A stretch of 64,000 nucleotides of DNA, from the NCBI RefSeq assembly GCF_007859275.1, contig NZ_VOHC01000002.1, positions 1-64,000 of the forward strand, read 5' to 3'. This document shows, in pieces, positions 1 through 9,694 of this stretch. Each line of letters starts with the position of its first letter. Positions within the stretch are counted from its first letter, which is position 1. A program made the translations under genes and the position numbers. This DNA is from Planomicrobium sp. CPCC 101079 (lineage in GTDB: Bacteria > Bacillota > Bacilli > Bacillales_A > Planococcaceae). Below the pieces are notes generated by a model. The model had not been told where the DNA came from. It saw only the letters and a program-made list of their open reading frames with translations, and did no database searches.

Positions 1-91
1 AAAGAGCAAGCTCTTCCGGTTCCGCTCGACTTGCATGTATTAGGCACGCCGCCAGCGTTCGTCCTGAGCCAGGATCAAACTCTCCATTATA
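1..91 (-). rRNA. rrs: 16S ribosomal RNA, 5' end (partial)
   Basis: Read on the minus strand, the segment holds the universal 16S start GGAGAGTTTGATCCTGGCTC followed by the conserved stretch that ends at the TGCAAGTCGAGCGGAAC block before variable region V1. The mature 5' end should lie near 91, six bases before GGAGAG, by analogy with Bacillus. Only the first ~90 nt are present; the rest lies off the left edge. The V1 sequence is of the Planococcaceae/Bacillaceae kind but is too short for a species call. Confidence 0.97.
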
Positions 92-309
92 GAAGCTTGA
101 TTGCTCATGCTGGCGCTCGCCGTCCCGCAGGACGCGCGAATCGCTTGATCTGGTAAACCTGATCAGTAAGTTGTGCTCCGATTGCCCAAAGGCAACCATC
201 GCAGAAATTTTATTGCCGCGTTCGGAACGCGCCAATAAACTATTGTTGACGTTTTGCTGTTCAGTTTTCAAGGTTCATGTTTTCTGCCATCTTTACCGAC
301 AGCTATAAT

Positions 310-338
310 AATATATCACTTGCGCTATTCGGTGTCAA
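310..338 (-). promoter_or_regulatory. rrn operon promoter P2 (sigma-A)
   Basis: On the minus strand TTGACA (338-333) and TATATT (315-310) are separated by exactly 17 bases. Transcription would start near 303, giving a leader of about 210 nt before 16S. The leader (92-300) has no ORF and carries the CCTTGAAAACTGAAC stretch common in Firmicute rrn leaders. Confidence 0.8.
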
Positions 339-396
339 CTATAATTTAATTTAATAAATTCTTTCGAGTGTTTTTTCATTCCCCGACAGCTTAATT

Positions 397-425
397 AGTA
401 TATCTCACTCATCAAGCAAAGTCAA
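397..425 (-). promoter_or_regulatory. rrn operon promoter P1 (sigma-A)
   Basis: TTGACT (425-420) and TATACT (402-397) are separated by 17 bases on the minus strand, 87 bp upstream of the second promoter. The tandem arrangement is normal for Bacillus-type rRNA operons. A weaker extended -10 (TGCTATAAT, 565-557) lies farther upstream. The remaining part of the 430-790 stretch shows only AT-rich sequence and one hairpin at 714-738. Confidence 0.75.
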
Positions 426-713
426 ACTAAATCTCTAAATTAAACCCATATTCTTATGGGGACACTTCCTAATATACCAGCATCACGAGTTTATGTCAAT
501 AATTTATTAAAAAATAAATTAAAGAACATAAAATTATTAAATAGATTACGAACTTAATTATAGCAGAAAATTCTGATAAAAAAATAACAAAAGTATTACA
601 AATTTGAAAAGGAGAAACTCCTTTTCATAGAAAATCTTGAGAAATGGAATTGAACCAGATTAAATCAATCGGACTTCAAATATTTTAAGTTGTAATCGAA
701 ACTGATTGTATTT

Positions 714-738
714 AGCATCCCTATAAAGTAAGGATGCT
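714..738. other. Hairpin between permease gene and rrn
   Basis: AGCATCC (714-720) pairs with GGATGCT (732-738) around an 11-nt loop. It lies downstream of the permease terminator and upstream of the rRNA promoters. It may be a back-up terminator, but the U-tract is weak on both strands. Confidence 0.35.
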
Positions 739-789
739 CATTTTGCTTTTCAATTTTCCTTCTATATATATAGATATTTCTTTGCATAT

Positions 790-814
790 AAAAAACCCGC
801 CAAAAATGGCGGGT
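790..814 (-). terminator. Terminator of purine permease gene
   Basis: ACCCGCC (795-801) and GGCGGGT (808-814) form a GC-rich stem, followed on the minus strand by a run of six T. It begins 8 nt after the permease stop codon. Confidence 0.85.
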
Positions 815-821
815 TGAATAA

Positions 822-2159
822 TTACACTAAGAAGATGAAATACAAAATAAAAATAATGAACAAGCCGTACATGATTGGATGGACTTGCTTCCCTTTCCCT
901 GCCGCTATCATTGTAATCGGATAAAAGATAAAACCGATAGCAATCCCAGTTGCAATGCTATAACCAAGCGGCATAGCAATCATTGTTAAGAAAGCTGGAA
1001 CAGCAATTTCAAATTTCGTCCAATCAATTCTTCCTATAGCGGAAACCATAAGAACACCGACAATGATCAAGGCTGGAGCAGTCACTGCACTAGTGACTAC
1101 TTCTAATAGCGGATAGAACAAAATAGAAATTAAGAATAGAACGCCAGTAACAACAGCAGCAAAACCTGAACGAGCTCCAGCTGCCACGCCGGCTGTCGAC
1201 TCAATGTAAGAAGTAGTGGTTGATGTTCCAAAAATTGCTCCGCTTACAGTAGCAACCGCATCTGCCAATAACGCTTTGCCGGCTCTCGGCAATTTATCGT
1301 CTTTCATTAAGCGGGCTTGGCTTGCTACTGCCACCAAAGTTCCGGCAGTATCAAAGAAATCCACGAACAAGAACGTCAAGACAATTACAAGAAACTCAAT
1401 AGTCACTAATGAACTTGGATCATGCAGAATTGGATCCAAGGCCACCCCAAAAGTCGGAGCCATGCTCGGAACATTGAAGTCGATTACCGAACTCGGTAAG
1501 TTTACAATACCAAAAATCATTCCGACAATAGCAGCAAGAATCATTCCAAAGAAGATTCCCCCTTTGATTCGGCGGACCATGAAAATAACTGTTACAACTA
1601 GCCCGAAAATCGCCAGTAATGTAGAACTGTCTGATAAGTTCCCTAAACCAACCATAGTCGCAGGATCAGCAACGATAATGCCTGCATTCTGAAAACCGAT
1701 AAACGTAATATATAGCCCGATACCTGCTCCAACAGCTAGTTTTAAATCGGCCGGGATGGCGTTGATGATTGTTTCACGTATTCCTGATAACGAAAGAACA
1801 ATAAATATAAGTCCGGAAAATAAAACGCCAGTTAATGCTGTTTGCCAAGGAATGCCGTACGTCAAAATAACTGTATACGCAAAAAATGCATTCAATCCCA
1901 TTCCAGGAGCCAGCGCAATCGGATATTTCGCTAAAATCCCCATAATCAAGCAGCCTATTGCAGCAGCTAAAGCAGTAGCCATAAATACAGCGCCATAATC
2001 CATTCTCAATGACGCATCAAGATCGGGTACTGAATCCAGCGTCAATGTCAGTGGGTTGACCACTAAAATATACGCCATTGCCAAGAACGTTGTTAGTCCG
2101 CCAATAATTTCGCGACGATAATTTGTTCCCAGTTCATCAAATAAAAAATACTTCTTCAT
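822..2159 (-). CDS. pbuG: NCS2/AzgA-family guanine/hypoxanthine permease
   Basis: A 446-residue polytopic inner-membrane transporter of the NCS2 family, AzgA-like branch, that imports purine bases by proton symport. Visible family features are the N-terminal TFLAMAYILVVNP segment, about a dozen hydrophobic helices, FFDTAGTLVAVA in the middle and the GTSTTTSYIESTAG stretch after it. ATG 2159 is chosen as start because GGAGGAAG sits just upstream; an in-frame extension to 2252 would run into the riboswitch terminator. The gene is preceded by a guanine-type riboswitch, so it should be shut off when guanine is plentiful. That control supports a guanine/hypoxanthine substrate over adenine or uracil. 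The symbol follows the Bacillus paralogue; pbuO is an equally good match. Confidence 0.9.
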   Translation of the reverse strand: MKKYFLFDELGTNYRREIIGGLTTFLAMAYILVVNPLTLTLDSVPDLDASLRMDYGAVFMATALAAAIGCLIMGILAKYPIALAPGMGLNAFFAYTVILTYGIPWQTALTGVLFSGLIFIVLSLSGIRETIINAIPADLKLAVGAGIGLYITFIGFQNAGIIVADPATMVGLGNLSDSSTLLAIFGLVVTVIFMVRRIKGGIFFGMILAAIVGMIFGIVNLPSSVIDFNVPSMAPTFGVALDPILHDPSSLVTIEFLVIVLTFLFVDFFDTAGTLVAVASQARLMKDDKLPRAGKALLADAVATVSGAIFGTSTTTSYIESTAGVAAGARSGFAAVVTGVLFLISILFYPLLEVVTSAVTAPALIIVGVLMVSAIGRIDWTKFEIAVPAFLTMIAMPLGYSIATGIAIGFIFYPITMIAAGKGKQVHPIMYGLFIIFILYFIFLV

Positions 2160-2195
2160 GTTCTTCCTCCGTGTGTTGTCGCACACTTGCCAAAA

Positions 2196-2228
2196 TAAAA
2201 AAAGCATACAGCGGTTTGCCGTATGCGT
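2196..2228 (-). terminator. Riboswitch-controlled terminator of pbuG leader
   Basis: On the minus strand GCATAC (2226-2221) pairs with GTATGC (2209-2204), followed by seven T. It lies between the guanine aptamer and the permease start, the position expected for a transcription-attenuation expression platform. Confidence 0.8.
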
Positions 2229-2293
2229 TCGATTTAGCCTCTCATGATTCACACTTTGAAAGGTATCCAGTTCTTTTGAAAGAACGGATGAAA

Positions 2294-2361
2294 ATCGTAG
2301 TCGAGTTATTTACGGTAACTCGGTAGAGACTTTCGGGCCATATTCCCGACGTTATACGACA
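2294..2361 (-). promoter_or_regulatory. Guanine riboswitch (purine aptamer)
   Basis: The minus strand shows the three-way junction pattern of the purine riboswitch: TATAACG, then GAATATGGCCCG, then GTCTCTACCG, then CCGTAAATAACTCGACTACG. The base that pairs with the ligand (position 74 of the xpt aptamer) is C, at coordinate 2300, so guanine or hypoxanthine is predicted rather than adenine. It controls the permease gene downstream through the terminator at 2196-2228. Confidence 0.93.
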
Positions 2362-2382
2362 ACGTTATTTAATTTCTTTTGT

Positions 2383-2411
2383 AGAATAACATCTTTCCCA
2401 CCTTAAAACAA
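2383..2411 (-). promoter_or_regulatory. Promoter of riboswitch-pbuG
   Basis: TTGTTT (2411-2406) and TATTCT (2388-2383) are spaced by 17 bases on the minus strand, placing transcription start about 15 nt before the aptamer. Confidence 0.55.
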
Positions 2412-2495
2412 TATAAAATCCGAACGATTAAAAAATATTTCGTAGCAAAGTTCGTGAATTTTCAATATTTTACGGCAGAGTTACCTACCTATATA

Positions 2496-2538
2496 AAAAA
2501 TTCCCTCCGAGATGCACACACATCTGGAAGGAATTTTG
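2496..2538 (-). terminator. guaA terminator
   Basis: AAATTCCCTCC and GGAAGGAATTTT flank an AGATG/CATCT inner stem, with a short T-run on the minus strand. It lies directly after the guaA stop codon. Confidence 0.7.
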
Positions 2539-2548
2539 TTGCTTTATT

Positions 2549-4102
2549 TTATTCCCACTCAATTGTAGCTGGCGGCTTGCTCGTGATGTCGTAAAGAACA
2601 CGGTTGATGTGTTCAACTTCGTTAACAAGACGGACACTGATTTTTTCTAATACATCCCAAGGGATACGTGCCCAATCTGAAGTCATGCCATCAATAGAAG
2701 TTACTGCACGGATGCCGATTGCGTAATCATACGTACGGGCATCTCCCATCACGCCAACGCTGCGGATGTCCGGAAGCACCGTAAAGTACTGCCAGATGTC
2801 GCGGTCAAGCCCCGCTTTTTTAATTTCATCACGCAAAATCCAATCCGATTCGCGGACAATGTTCAATTTCTCTTCAGTAATGGCCCCCATGATTCGGATG
2901 CCAAGACCAGGTCCCGGGAATGGCTGGCGCCAAACAATTTCATCCGGCATGCCAAGCTCAGTTCCAAGAGCGCGGACTTCGTCTTTGAACAATGTGTTCA
3001 AAGGTTCAATAAGCTTAAACTGCATATCTTCCGGCAAGCCTCCCACGTTGTGGTGGGATTTGATTGTCTGTGCAGTTGTTGTGCCGCTTTCAATAATATC
3101 GGTATATAGAGTTCCCTGTGCCAGGAAGTCCATGCCTTCAAGTTTAGACGCTTCGTCATCGAATACGTAAATAAATTCGTTGCCGATGATTTTGCGTTTT
3201 GTTTCAGGATCGGATACGCCTTCCAGCTTTTTCATGAAGCGTTCGCGAGCGTCAATTTTGATGACGTTCATGTGGAAGCCGTCAGCAAAAGTTTTCATGA
3301 CGCTTTCCGCTTCACCTTTTCGCAAAAGTCCATGATCGACGAACATGCACGTCAGCTGATCACCAATCGCTTTATGGATCAATACAGCTACCACTGAAGA
3401 ATCCACACCGCCGCTTAGTGCACAAAGAACTTTTTTGTCGCCGACTTCTTCGCGAATTTTTTCAATTTCAAGTTCAATGTAGTTTTCCATTGACCAATCT
3501 GCGCTCATGCCGCAAACGTCGAAAACAAATTGGCGCAGCAATTCGTTGCCGTAAATCGAGTGGCGCACTTCCGGGTGGAATTGAACGCCATAAAACCCAC
3601 GGCTTTCATTTGCCATTGACGCAATCGGGCAGCCAGCACTCGTACCAATTACATCAAATCCTGGAGGAGCTGCAGTCACTAAGTCTCCATGGCTCATCCA
3701 TACGATTTGCTCTTCTGGCAAGCCTTTAAAGAGCTTAGTTTCTTTTGTCAGTTTGAGTTCCGCTTTGCCGTACTCACGGTTTTGCGCTTTTTCAACTTTG
3801 CCGTCAAGGTGCAGCGCCATCAATTGCATGCCGTAGCAGATCCCTAAAATAGGAAGGCCCATTTCAAAAATCGCGTCATCTACCGAAAAGGCATTTTTGT
3901 CGTATACAGAATTCGGACCACCCGAGAAAATAATACCTGTCGCGTTCATTTCTTTGATTTCTTCAGCTGTTACGGTATGCGGATGCAATTCGCTGTAAAC
4001 ACCAATTTCACGAATGCGGCGTGTAATCAACTGGTTGTACTGACTGCCGAAATCCAGCACGACGATTTTCTTTTGCTCTTTCAACATTGGACTAACTGGC
4101 AC
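2549..4102 (-). CDS. guaA: GMP synthase (glutamine-hydrolysing)
   Basis: Converts XMP to GMP using ATP and glutamine, the last step of guanylate synthesis. The N-terminal class I glutamine amidotransferase domain shows the nucleophile motif GICYGMQ and the QFHPEV His-Glu pair. The ATP pyrophosphatase domain shows [10 protein letters not shown], and the C-terminal dimerisation domain ends in KPPATIEWE, typical of GuaA. Length is about 517 residues, normal for the family. GTG 4102 is preferred because AGAGGTGA sits six bases upstream; ATG 4087 is possible and would be nearly as long. A guanine riboswitch and terminator lie upstream, giving end-product control. Confidence 0.97.
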   Translation of the reverse strand: MPVSPMLKEQKKIVVLDFGSQYNQLITRRIREIGVYSELHPHTVTAEEIKEMNATGIIFSGGPNSVYDKNAFSVDDAIFEMGLPILGICYGMQLMALHLDGKVEKAQNREYGKAELKLTKETKLFKGLPEEQIVWMSHGDLVTAAPPGFDVIGTSAGCPIASMANESRGFYGVQFHPEVRHSIYGNELLRQFVFDVCGMSADWSMENYIELEIEKIREEVGDKKVLCALSGGVDSSVVAVLIHKAIGDQLTCMFVDHGLLRKGEAESVMKTFADGFHMNVIKIDARERFMKKLEGVSDPETKRKIIGNEFIYVFDDEASKLEGMDFLAQGTLYTDIIESGTTTAQTIKSHHNVGGLPEDMQFKLIEPLNTLFKDEVRALGTELGMPDEIVWRQPFPGPGLGIRIMGAITEEKLNIVRESDWILRDEIKKAGLDRDIWQYFTVLPDIRSVGVMGDARTYDYAIGIRAVTSIDGMTSDWARIPWDVLEKISVRLVNEVEHINRVLYDITSKPPATIEWE

Positions 4103-4141
4103 AACTTTCACCTCTTCTATTCAACTAAGTTCCCAAAATAA

Positions 4142-4176
4142 CAAAAGAACGCGAAAATAGTTCTCGCGTTCTTTTG
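4142..4176 (-). terminator. Riboswitch-controlled terminator of guaA leader
   Basis: AAAAGAACGCGA and its complement TCGCGTTCTTTT form a long stem with a T-rich tail on the minus strand, between the aptamer and the guaA start. Confidence 0.85.
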
Positions 4177-4227
4177 CTCTACATTAAAAAAGTGAATGCG
4201 CATACCAAAAAGGCATGCGGCATCCAC

Positions 4228-4296
4228 CTTCATAGTCAAGTCATTTCCGGGGACTTGGTAGAGACATCCGAACCATATTATCGGACATATACGAGG
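4228..4296 (-). promoter_or_regulatory. Guanine riboswitch upstream of guaA
   Basis: A second purine aptamer with TATATG, ATAATATGGTTCGG, GTCTCTACCAAG and the CTTGACTATG end on the minus strand. The specificity base is C (coordinate 4235), so the ligand should be guanine. The long-stem terminator at 4142-4176 is its expression platform. The DNA from 4297 to 4346 should hold the promoter, but no clear -35/-10 pair was found. Confidence 0.93.
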
Positions 4297-4346
4297 GCAC
4301 TTGTAATTTATAATTTTCTCAATTGTACAAGCTAGTCCGCTCAAAA

Positions 4347-6533
4347 TCAACCGCTTGTGCGATTGATTAAATTTTCCCAACTTTCCTTCAGTTCGTTCCA
4401 ATTGACAGAATCGCTATTCCCGCCATAAACCGACTGTTCATAAGCGGCGGTCAATCGAGACATTTCATGTGTTCCAAAAAACGAGTCGATGTATGCTGCA
4501 TAAGAACGCAAAGTCTGTCCATCGCGCCGCTTAATGCCGTACAGATCGAGCTGTTTTAAAAGTCTCAAATAAGCCTTTTCAAATGTCTGGGCACTTCCGC
4601 TGCGTGTGCGATAGTACGGAATCAGCACTTTCGGCAGCCATTTGCTGCGCATTTTAAACAAGATCGCTGCCAGTAAAGCCAAACCAATGAGTCCCCATAC
4701 AATTTTCGCTTTATTTTCAGTGAAGAACTGGTTCAATCGCTCACGGAATGTCGGCCCCGTAATTCCCGTTCCTGCTGCATCCACTTCCGGTTCTTCAGGC
4801 TGAAGCGGATCCGGGCGGTCTGGCATTTCCACATCTTCCAGAGTGGTTTCTCCCGTCTCTAAATCAAAGTCGACATCTGATGAACCTGTAAAACCAATGG
4901 TCGGTTCGAAAAGCATCCAGCCGACACCTGGCATATAGGCCTCTACCCATGAATGCGCATTGTTGTTGGTAATTTCGTAAATATCTCGGCCATCAGACGA
5001 GTTGATCAGTTCCCCTTCGTTAAAACCTTTTACCCAGCGCGCCGGAATATCGAGCGACCGCAGCAGCACAACCATCGAAGTTGAGAAGTTATCACAATAA
5101 CCGCGTTTCGTTTCAAATAAAAATTGGTCTACGTAATCCTGCCCTTCTTCAGGAACGGGAATGTCCTGCTGACTGTATTCGAAGTTATTATTGCTAAAGT
5201 ACCGTTCGATTGCCCGCGTTTTATCATAAACACTATCGGAGCTTTCGGTTATTTCTACCGCTAAATCTCTTACACGTTGAGGCAATTCTTCAGGCAACTG
5301 GACAAAACGGTCAAACTCCGCGGGCAGTTCTTCCAAATCTTCAACTGAAGTTTCTTGCAAAGCCGTCAAACTGAACGATGGCTCCGAAAATTCCACTTCA
5401 TAGAGTTCAGGTTCAAAAACCTCACCTTCAAAAAATGTATCAAACCGCTGGTCAGCAGTATCATACTCATAATCCGGCGTCTCATTCATCAAAAAAGACT
5501 TGGTGCCGTATGGATACAAGACAAACGGAAATTCTTGTTCCATTGACAATAAAGCAGTTGTTTCTTGTTCCGGATCTCCCGGCGTAAAATCAGTATCGAC
5601 TTGCTCTTCATTGCCGTAGACAAATTTATCGCCGGCATTTCTCGTTACGCGCCAGCCTTTAGTTGTATAAAAATCTTTCGACTCTACTTTCCAGTACTGG
5701 CCATCCTCCACTTCCGCCCGGAATACAGGGGTATCGTCTCCGATAAATGAGCCACCCAGCTGCGAATCGTCGACGCCATAGCCGATTCTGCCGATTGTTC
5801 CTGGACCTGTGCCTGCTTCTCCCGAAAAGGAAGTGATATAAGGGACAGGATCTGGCCATATTGGACCGGCTTTTGGCAAGTACAACGCAACGGCAGTAGA
5901 CGCAGCCACCATGAACAATAACGGAATAATATATACCGCAATTTTATCAATTCTGACAGGAATGCGATGGGTTTCTATCCATCGCGCCAAGTGCAAAAGA
6001 CCCGCAAGCATCAAGCCGATGACCATAATACGGATAATGGCAGTGTCTCCCGTATAAGGGCTGAACGTATCCAATACCGCGATAAAAACCACAGTCAGCA
6101 AATAAAACAGAAAAATGCTCAGACGGAAACTTACCCAGTAGTGGATCAAATAAACAGCCATCCATAGCAAAGCAAAAAACAGGACGGTTCTAAAAATGTC
6201 AGTCGTTTCCGCCCAATTTTGGGAAGTCAACGCTATAAAATTCGCTGTGAAATCGGACCACAGAAAAACAATCGAGCTGTTTGAAAAGAAAGCTTGTCCT
6301 GTATAAACATATACAATAAACCATAAAATGTAGACTATTTTAACAGGGCCAGAAATCCACCACGGGACTCTTGCCAATGCCATCACTAGCCCCAATCCTA
6401 TAAATATAAGAAAAAGTGATTTATGGGCAGTAGCCGTCAAAGACATCACTGGTGTTAGCCATTCGGCCAGCAATAAAAAAACCAGCACATACAAAACTGC
6501 CATAAATACTTTGTTTTTTCGAATGCTATTCAA
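4347..6533 (-). CDS. Membrane-anchored transglutaminase-like protein (DUF3488/DUF4129)
   Basis: A 728-residue protein: five or six N-terminal membrane helices (to about residue 220), an extracytoplasmic region with a transglutaminase-like fold, another helix near residue 610, and a cytoplasmic DUF4129-type tail. The catalytic triad is visible as RGYCDNFST (Cys), NNAHSWVEAY (His) and the following Asp/Glu-rich strand. It resembles Bacillus YebA; the family is often fused or adjacent to MoxR/DUF58 genes, but its substrate is not known. The start is TTG 6533 with a perfect GGAGGTGA seven bases upstream; it overlaps the DUF58 stop as TTGA, so the two are translationally coupled. Confidence 0.88.
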   Translation of the reverse strand: MNSIRKNKVFMAVLYVLVFLLLAEWLTPVMSLTATAHKSLFLIFIGLGLVMALARVPWWISGPVKIVYILWFIVYVYTGQAFFSNSSIVFLWSDFTANFIALTSQNWAETTDIFRTVLFFALLWMAVYLIHYWVSFRLSIFLFYLLTVVFIAVLDTFSPYTGDTAIIRIMVIGLMLAGLLHLARWIETHRIPVRIDKIAVYIIPLLFMVAASTAVALYLPKAGPIWPDPVPYITSFSGEAGTGPGTIGRIGYGVDDSQLGGSFIGDDTPVFRAEVEDGQYWKVESKDFYTTKGWRVTRNAGDKFVYGNEEQVDTDFTPGDPEQETTALLSMEQEFPFVLYPYGTKSFLMNETPDYEYDTADQRFDTFFEGEVFEPELYEVEFSEPSFSLTALQETSVEDLEELPAEFDRFVQLPEELPQRVRDLAVEITESSDSVYDKTRAIERYFSNNNFEYSQQDIPVPEEGQDYVDQFLFETKRGYCDNFSTSMVVLLRSLDIPARWVKGFNEGELINSSDGRDIYEITNNNAHSWVEAYMPGVGWMLFEPTIGFTGSSDVDFDLETGETTLEDVEMPDRPDPLQPEEPEVDAAGTGITGPTFRERLNQFFTENKAKIVWGLIGLALLAAILFKMRSKWLPKVLIPYYRTRSGSAQTFEKAYLRLLKQLDLYGIKRRDGQTLRSYAAYIDSFFGTHEMSRLTAAYEQSVYGGNSDSVNWNELKESWENLINRTSG

Positions 6534-7744
6534 TTTCGGCTCACCTCCGTAAACACCGTTGCAAAATTCTCTGGGCCGATTCTTTTGACGATAAATCCTC
6601 TGGAGCGAGCAAACTGATGAGCAGCTTCGTCTTCAGAGGAAATTTTTTCACCTTTGTTCGTTACAACCAGGCACATGCACGTATTCAGATGTTTGACATT
6701 CCGCTGAATACTGGAAATCATATCCATTGTCAGATGGCTCGTAACATAGAGCAAACTTGAAGCTTTTACTTGAAGCAGATCCTGGGTAGCCACTTCTTCG
6801 ACCGGTTTTTCCAAATCGGCCTGCACTTTAGTTAAATGGTACATGGCACGCTGCAGATGTTCTTCTGTTTGGATGACAGGAAAATAATCGTGGGTTTTGC
6901 CGATCGATAAATAAGCAACATTTGAATGGGAACGGACAATTGTTTGGAGGATCGACGCAACTAATTCGATTTGGGTTTCGAATCGATCAGATGACAAACG
7001 GTCATCAAGCAAAAATAAGTCCTGTGACTGCCGGTCTTCGAATTCTTTCGTCCGCATGGTTTGCGTACGGGCAAACGACTTCCAATGAATCCATGATACC
7101 CGGTCGCCCGGATGATAATCCCGTATACCGGCGGCTGTAGTCGTATCTTTAACTAATGTAAAAGGAGCTGCCATCGCCCCTTGGTCATACCTGGATTCCA
7201 TCGGACGATAGGCTAACTCAACAGTATTTGGATAAACAAGGACAACTTGCTTTAATGGCAACAGCTTCGTTTTTTTTACCCAGCCAAAAAAATCCCCAAT
7301 TTCAATTTGGATGCCTTCTAGAACATGTTCGCCACGGGGCATATTCTCAATTTCATAAGTCCATGAATAAGTTTTTCGGAATCCTGGCACCAACATGTTT
7401 TTCCGCTCATCTTCTATGAGTTCTTTCAAAGCGGTTGAGTGTGTCTTTTCATTGAGAACGGTATACAGCAAAGGAAAAGGAAAAGAACGTCGAATGTCAA
7501 TCGTAGCCGAAAAATTGCCGCCTTTTCGTATTTGGGCGGTGTGGATTTTACGGGTCACTTGAATATCTTGCAGTGGGTAAAACGTCAATAGCAGAGAGTA
7601 AAGTGCAAAAGGAAGCGCCATGTAAAAGATGAACCAGCTGACAAAGCCGCCTTGGAACATGGCAAATGAAAAAGTAAGTATAAGGATGACTAGTACAAAG
7701 ACCAGCCTTCCCCATAAATTAAGAAAGTTTTGGATCTGACTCAT
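6530..7744 (-). CDS. DUF58 family protein
   Basis: A 404-residue protein with two N-terminal membrane helices and a DUF58 (von Willebrand A-like) domain; the family signature is visible as DYHPGDRVSWIHWKSFART near the middle. It resembles Bacillus YeaD. Such proteins pair with MoxR AAA ATPases, probably as the partner that the ATPase remodels. Start ATG overlaps the ATPase stop as ATGA, and its stop overlaps the transglutaminase start, so all three form one tight operon. Confidence 0.88.
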   Translation of the reverse strand: MSQIQNFLNLWGRLVFVLVILILTFSFAMFQGGFVSWFIFYMALPFALYSLLLTFYPLQDIQVTRKIHTAQIRKGGNFSATIDIRRSFPFPLLYTVLNEKTHSTALKELIEDERKNMLVPGFRKTYSWTYEIENMPRGEHVLEGIQIEIGDFFGWVKKTKLLPLKQVVLVYPNTVELAYRPMESRYDQGAMAAPFTLVKDTTTAAGIRDYHPGDRVSWIHWKSFARTQTMRTKEFEDRQSQDLFLLDDRLSSDRFETQIELVASILQTIVRSHSNVAYLSIGKTHDYFPVIQTEEHLQRAMYHLTKVQADLEKPVEEVATQDLLQVKASSLLYVTSHLTMDMISSIQRNVKHLNTCMCLVVTNKGEKISSEDEAAHQFARSRGFIVKRIGPENFATVFTEVSRN

Positions 7745-8691
7745 TGGCCTACATACCTTTGGACCGGTACACGGGTCTTGGCTAAAATGCGGTCTGTGAT
7801 TTCTTCTGCAGTCACCCCGTCATACCGGGCTTCAGAGCGCAGCATAATGCGATGGCCAAAAACAAATTTCGCCAAATGCTGTACATCATCCGGCGTCACG
7901 TAATCGCGCCCTTTTAACATTGCATAGGCTTGGGATGCTTTCATCAAAGCGATCGAACCGCGCGGGCTGACTCCTAAATATACATAAGGTTCTGTACGAG
8001 TATGCCGAGCCAGTTCTACGATGTAACTCCGGATGGTTTCGTCTACTTTCACCAGTTTCACTTCTTCTTGAAGTCTGATCAGCTCTTCAAGCGTAATGAC
8101 AGACTGCAAATCTTCAATTGGGGCGGAAATTTGCGAGCGGCTCAAAACTTCCATTTCTTCTTTCGAAGAAGGATAGCCCATTTTTATTTTTAACAGAAAA
8201 CGGTCGAGCTGCGCTTCAGGCAAAGGATAAGTTCCCTCGTATTCAACTGGGTTCTGGGTTGCCATAACGAAAAATGGTTTTGGGATTTGCATCGTTACAC
8301 CGTCGATTGTCACAGAAGCCTCCTCCATCGCTTCAAGCAACGAAGATTGTGTTTTCGGCGAGGTTCGGTTGATTTCATCCGCTAAGACGATATTTCCCAT
8401 GATTGGGCCGGGGCGAAAGTGAAATTCCATATCTTTCGGATTATAGATAGAAACACCAATAACATCAGAAGGCAGAAGGTCTGGCGTGAATTGAATGCGC
8501 TTAAAATCAGCGCCCACCGACTTCGCCAATGCTCTGACCAGCATTGTTTTCCCGACTCCCGGAACATCTTCAAGCAAGACGTGGCCGTGTGATAACATAG
8601 CAACAATGCTCAATTCAGCAATATTCCGCTTGCCGATAATCACCTTTTCTATATTATCAATCACTTGTTCTAATCGTTCTTGTGCCTTCAT
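7741..8691 (-). CDS. MoxR-family AAA ATPase
   Basis: A 316-residue AAA+ chaperone-like ATPase. Walker A is EDVPGVGKTM, Walker B is the VLADEINR stretch, and ATQNPVEYEGTYPLPEAQLD is the family-specific sensor region. It resembles Bacillus YeaC. MoxR ATPases fold or activate partner complexes; here the partners should be the DUF58 and transglutaminase-like proteins encoded downstream. ATG 8691 follows GGGGGA at a suitable distance; an upstream TTG (8706) has no separate ribosome binding site. The 8692-8815 gap is the probable promoter region. Confidence 0.92.
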   Translation of the reverse strand: MKAQERLEQVIDNIEKVIIGKRNIAELSIVAMLSHGHVLLEDVPGVGKTMLVRALAKSVGADFKRIQFTPDLLPSDVIGVSIYNPKDMEFHFRPGPIMGNIVLADEINRTSPKTQSSLLEAMEEASVTIDGVTMQIPKPFFVMATQNPVEYEGTYPLPEAQLDRFLLKIKMGYPSSKEEMEVLSRSQISAPIEDLQSVITLEELIRLQEEVKLVKVDETIRSYIVELARHTRTEPYVYLGVSPRGSIALMKASQAYAMLKGRDYVTPDDVQHLAKFVFGHRIMLRSEARYDGVTAEEITDRILAKTRVPVQRYVGQ

Positions 8692-8815
8692 CCTAGATTC
8701 CCCCAATGAGTAACTATAGCTGTTTGAAAATTGTCACATTATTATCATCTAGCATAACGAATTCCGGGACAGAACTCAACTTTCGCAACCCTTAAATCGC
8801 TTTTTTCCCAAATAA

Positions 8816-8845
8816 AAACAGAGCGCTATACAAGCTGCTCTGTTT
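8816..8845 (-). terminator. Terminator of pncB-nadE operon
   Basis: AAACAGAGC (8816-8824) pairs with GCTCTGTTT (8837-8845) and is followed on the minus strand by a T-rich run. Confidence 0.85.
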
Positions 8846-8852
8846 CAACGGT

Positions 8853-9680
8853 TCATTTCCAGAAGTCATCAAAAACCGTAATCGGCAAATGGCGTTTATG
8901 CTGGGTTTTCAAGTAATAGCCTTCCAGCTTTTCCCGGGCATCTTCTGGTATTTTTTTGCCTTCTAAGTAATCATCGATCATTTCATATGTTAACCCCAAA
9001 GCCACTTCATCCGGAATGGCCGGTTTGTCTTCTTCTAAGTCCGCAGTCGGAATCTTCATATACAAATGTTCCGGACCTCCGAGTTCTTTGAGCATGGAGC
9101 GCCCTTGCCTCTTGTTGAGCCGGAATAACGGCGTTAAATCTGCTGCTCCGTCGCCAAATTTCGTGTAGAATCCAGTAATCGCTTCTGCAGCATGATCCGT
9201 GCCGAGCACGACCGCTCCATGGAAAGATGCGATTGAAAATTGAACCTTCATCCGTTCGCGGGCTTTTTCATTCCCTTTAGCAAAATCACTCAACTCTATA
9301 CCTGCTGCATTCAAAGCACGGTCACTGGCATCCACTGCCTCTTTGATATTAACCGTATAGACTTTAGTTGGCCGGATAAACTCAATTGCATCCTGTGCGT
9401 CGTGTTCATCAAATTGCGTGCCGTACGGAAGGCGAACCGCATAAAAACCGTATTTGTCCTCGCCGGCTTCCTCATTAAGTTCATTGACTGCCAGCTGGGC
9501 GAGTTTGCCCATTAGCGTCGAGTCCTGTCCACCAGAAATTCCAAGTACAAAGCCTTTAATGAAAGGATGCTTTTTCGCATAGTCTTTTAAAAACGAAATG
9601 GTCCGTTCAATCTCTTCTTTCGGGTTAATAGAAGGTTGTACTTTCAGTTCCTCAATGATTTGCTGCTGCAACGTTGGCAT
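8853..9680 (-). CDS. nadE: Ammonia-dependent NAD+ synthetase
   Basis: Makes NAD+ from nicotinic acid adenine dinucleotide, ATP and ammonia. The 275-residue length matches the NH3-dependent form without a glutaminase domain. The PP-loop is [11 protein letters not shown], and [23 protein letters not shown] is the family core. The start is ATG 9680 behind AAAGGGGAAA; the longer reading frame to 9764 overlaps the pncB end. It sits 14 nt after pncB, so the pair makes NAD from salvaged nicotinate. Confidence 0.96.
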   Translation of the reverse strand: MPTLQQQIIEELKVQPSINPKEEIERTISFLKDYAKKHPFIKGFVLGISGGQDSTLMGKLAQLAVNELNEEAGEDKYGFYAVRLPYGTQFDEHDAQDAIEFIRPTKVYTVNIKEAVDASDRALNAAGIELSDFAKGNEKARERMKVQFSIASFHGAVVLGTDHAAEAITGFYTKFGDGAADLTPLFRLNKRQGRSMLKELGGPEHLYMKIPTADLEEDKPAIPDEVALGLTYEMIDDYLEGKKIPEDAREKLEGYYLKTQHKRHLPITVFDDFWK

Positions 9681-9694
9681 CTGTTTTCCCCTTT

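Noticed and set aside
4117..4401. A 94-codon minus-strand reading frame upstream of guaA
   Set aside because: It runs through the guanine aptamer and the terminator stem, whose structure explains the sequence; it has no family resemblance.
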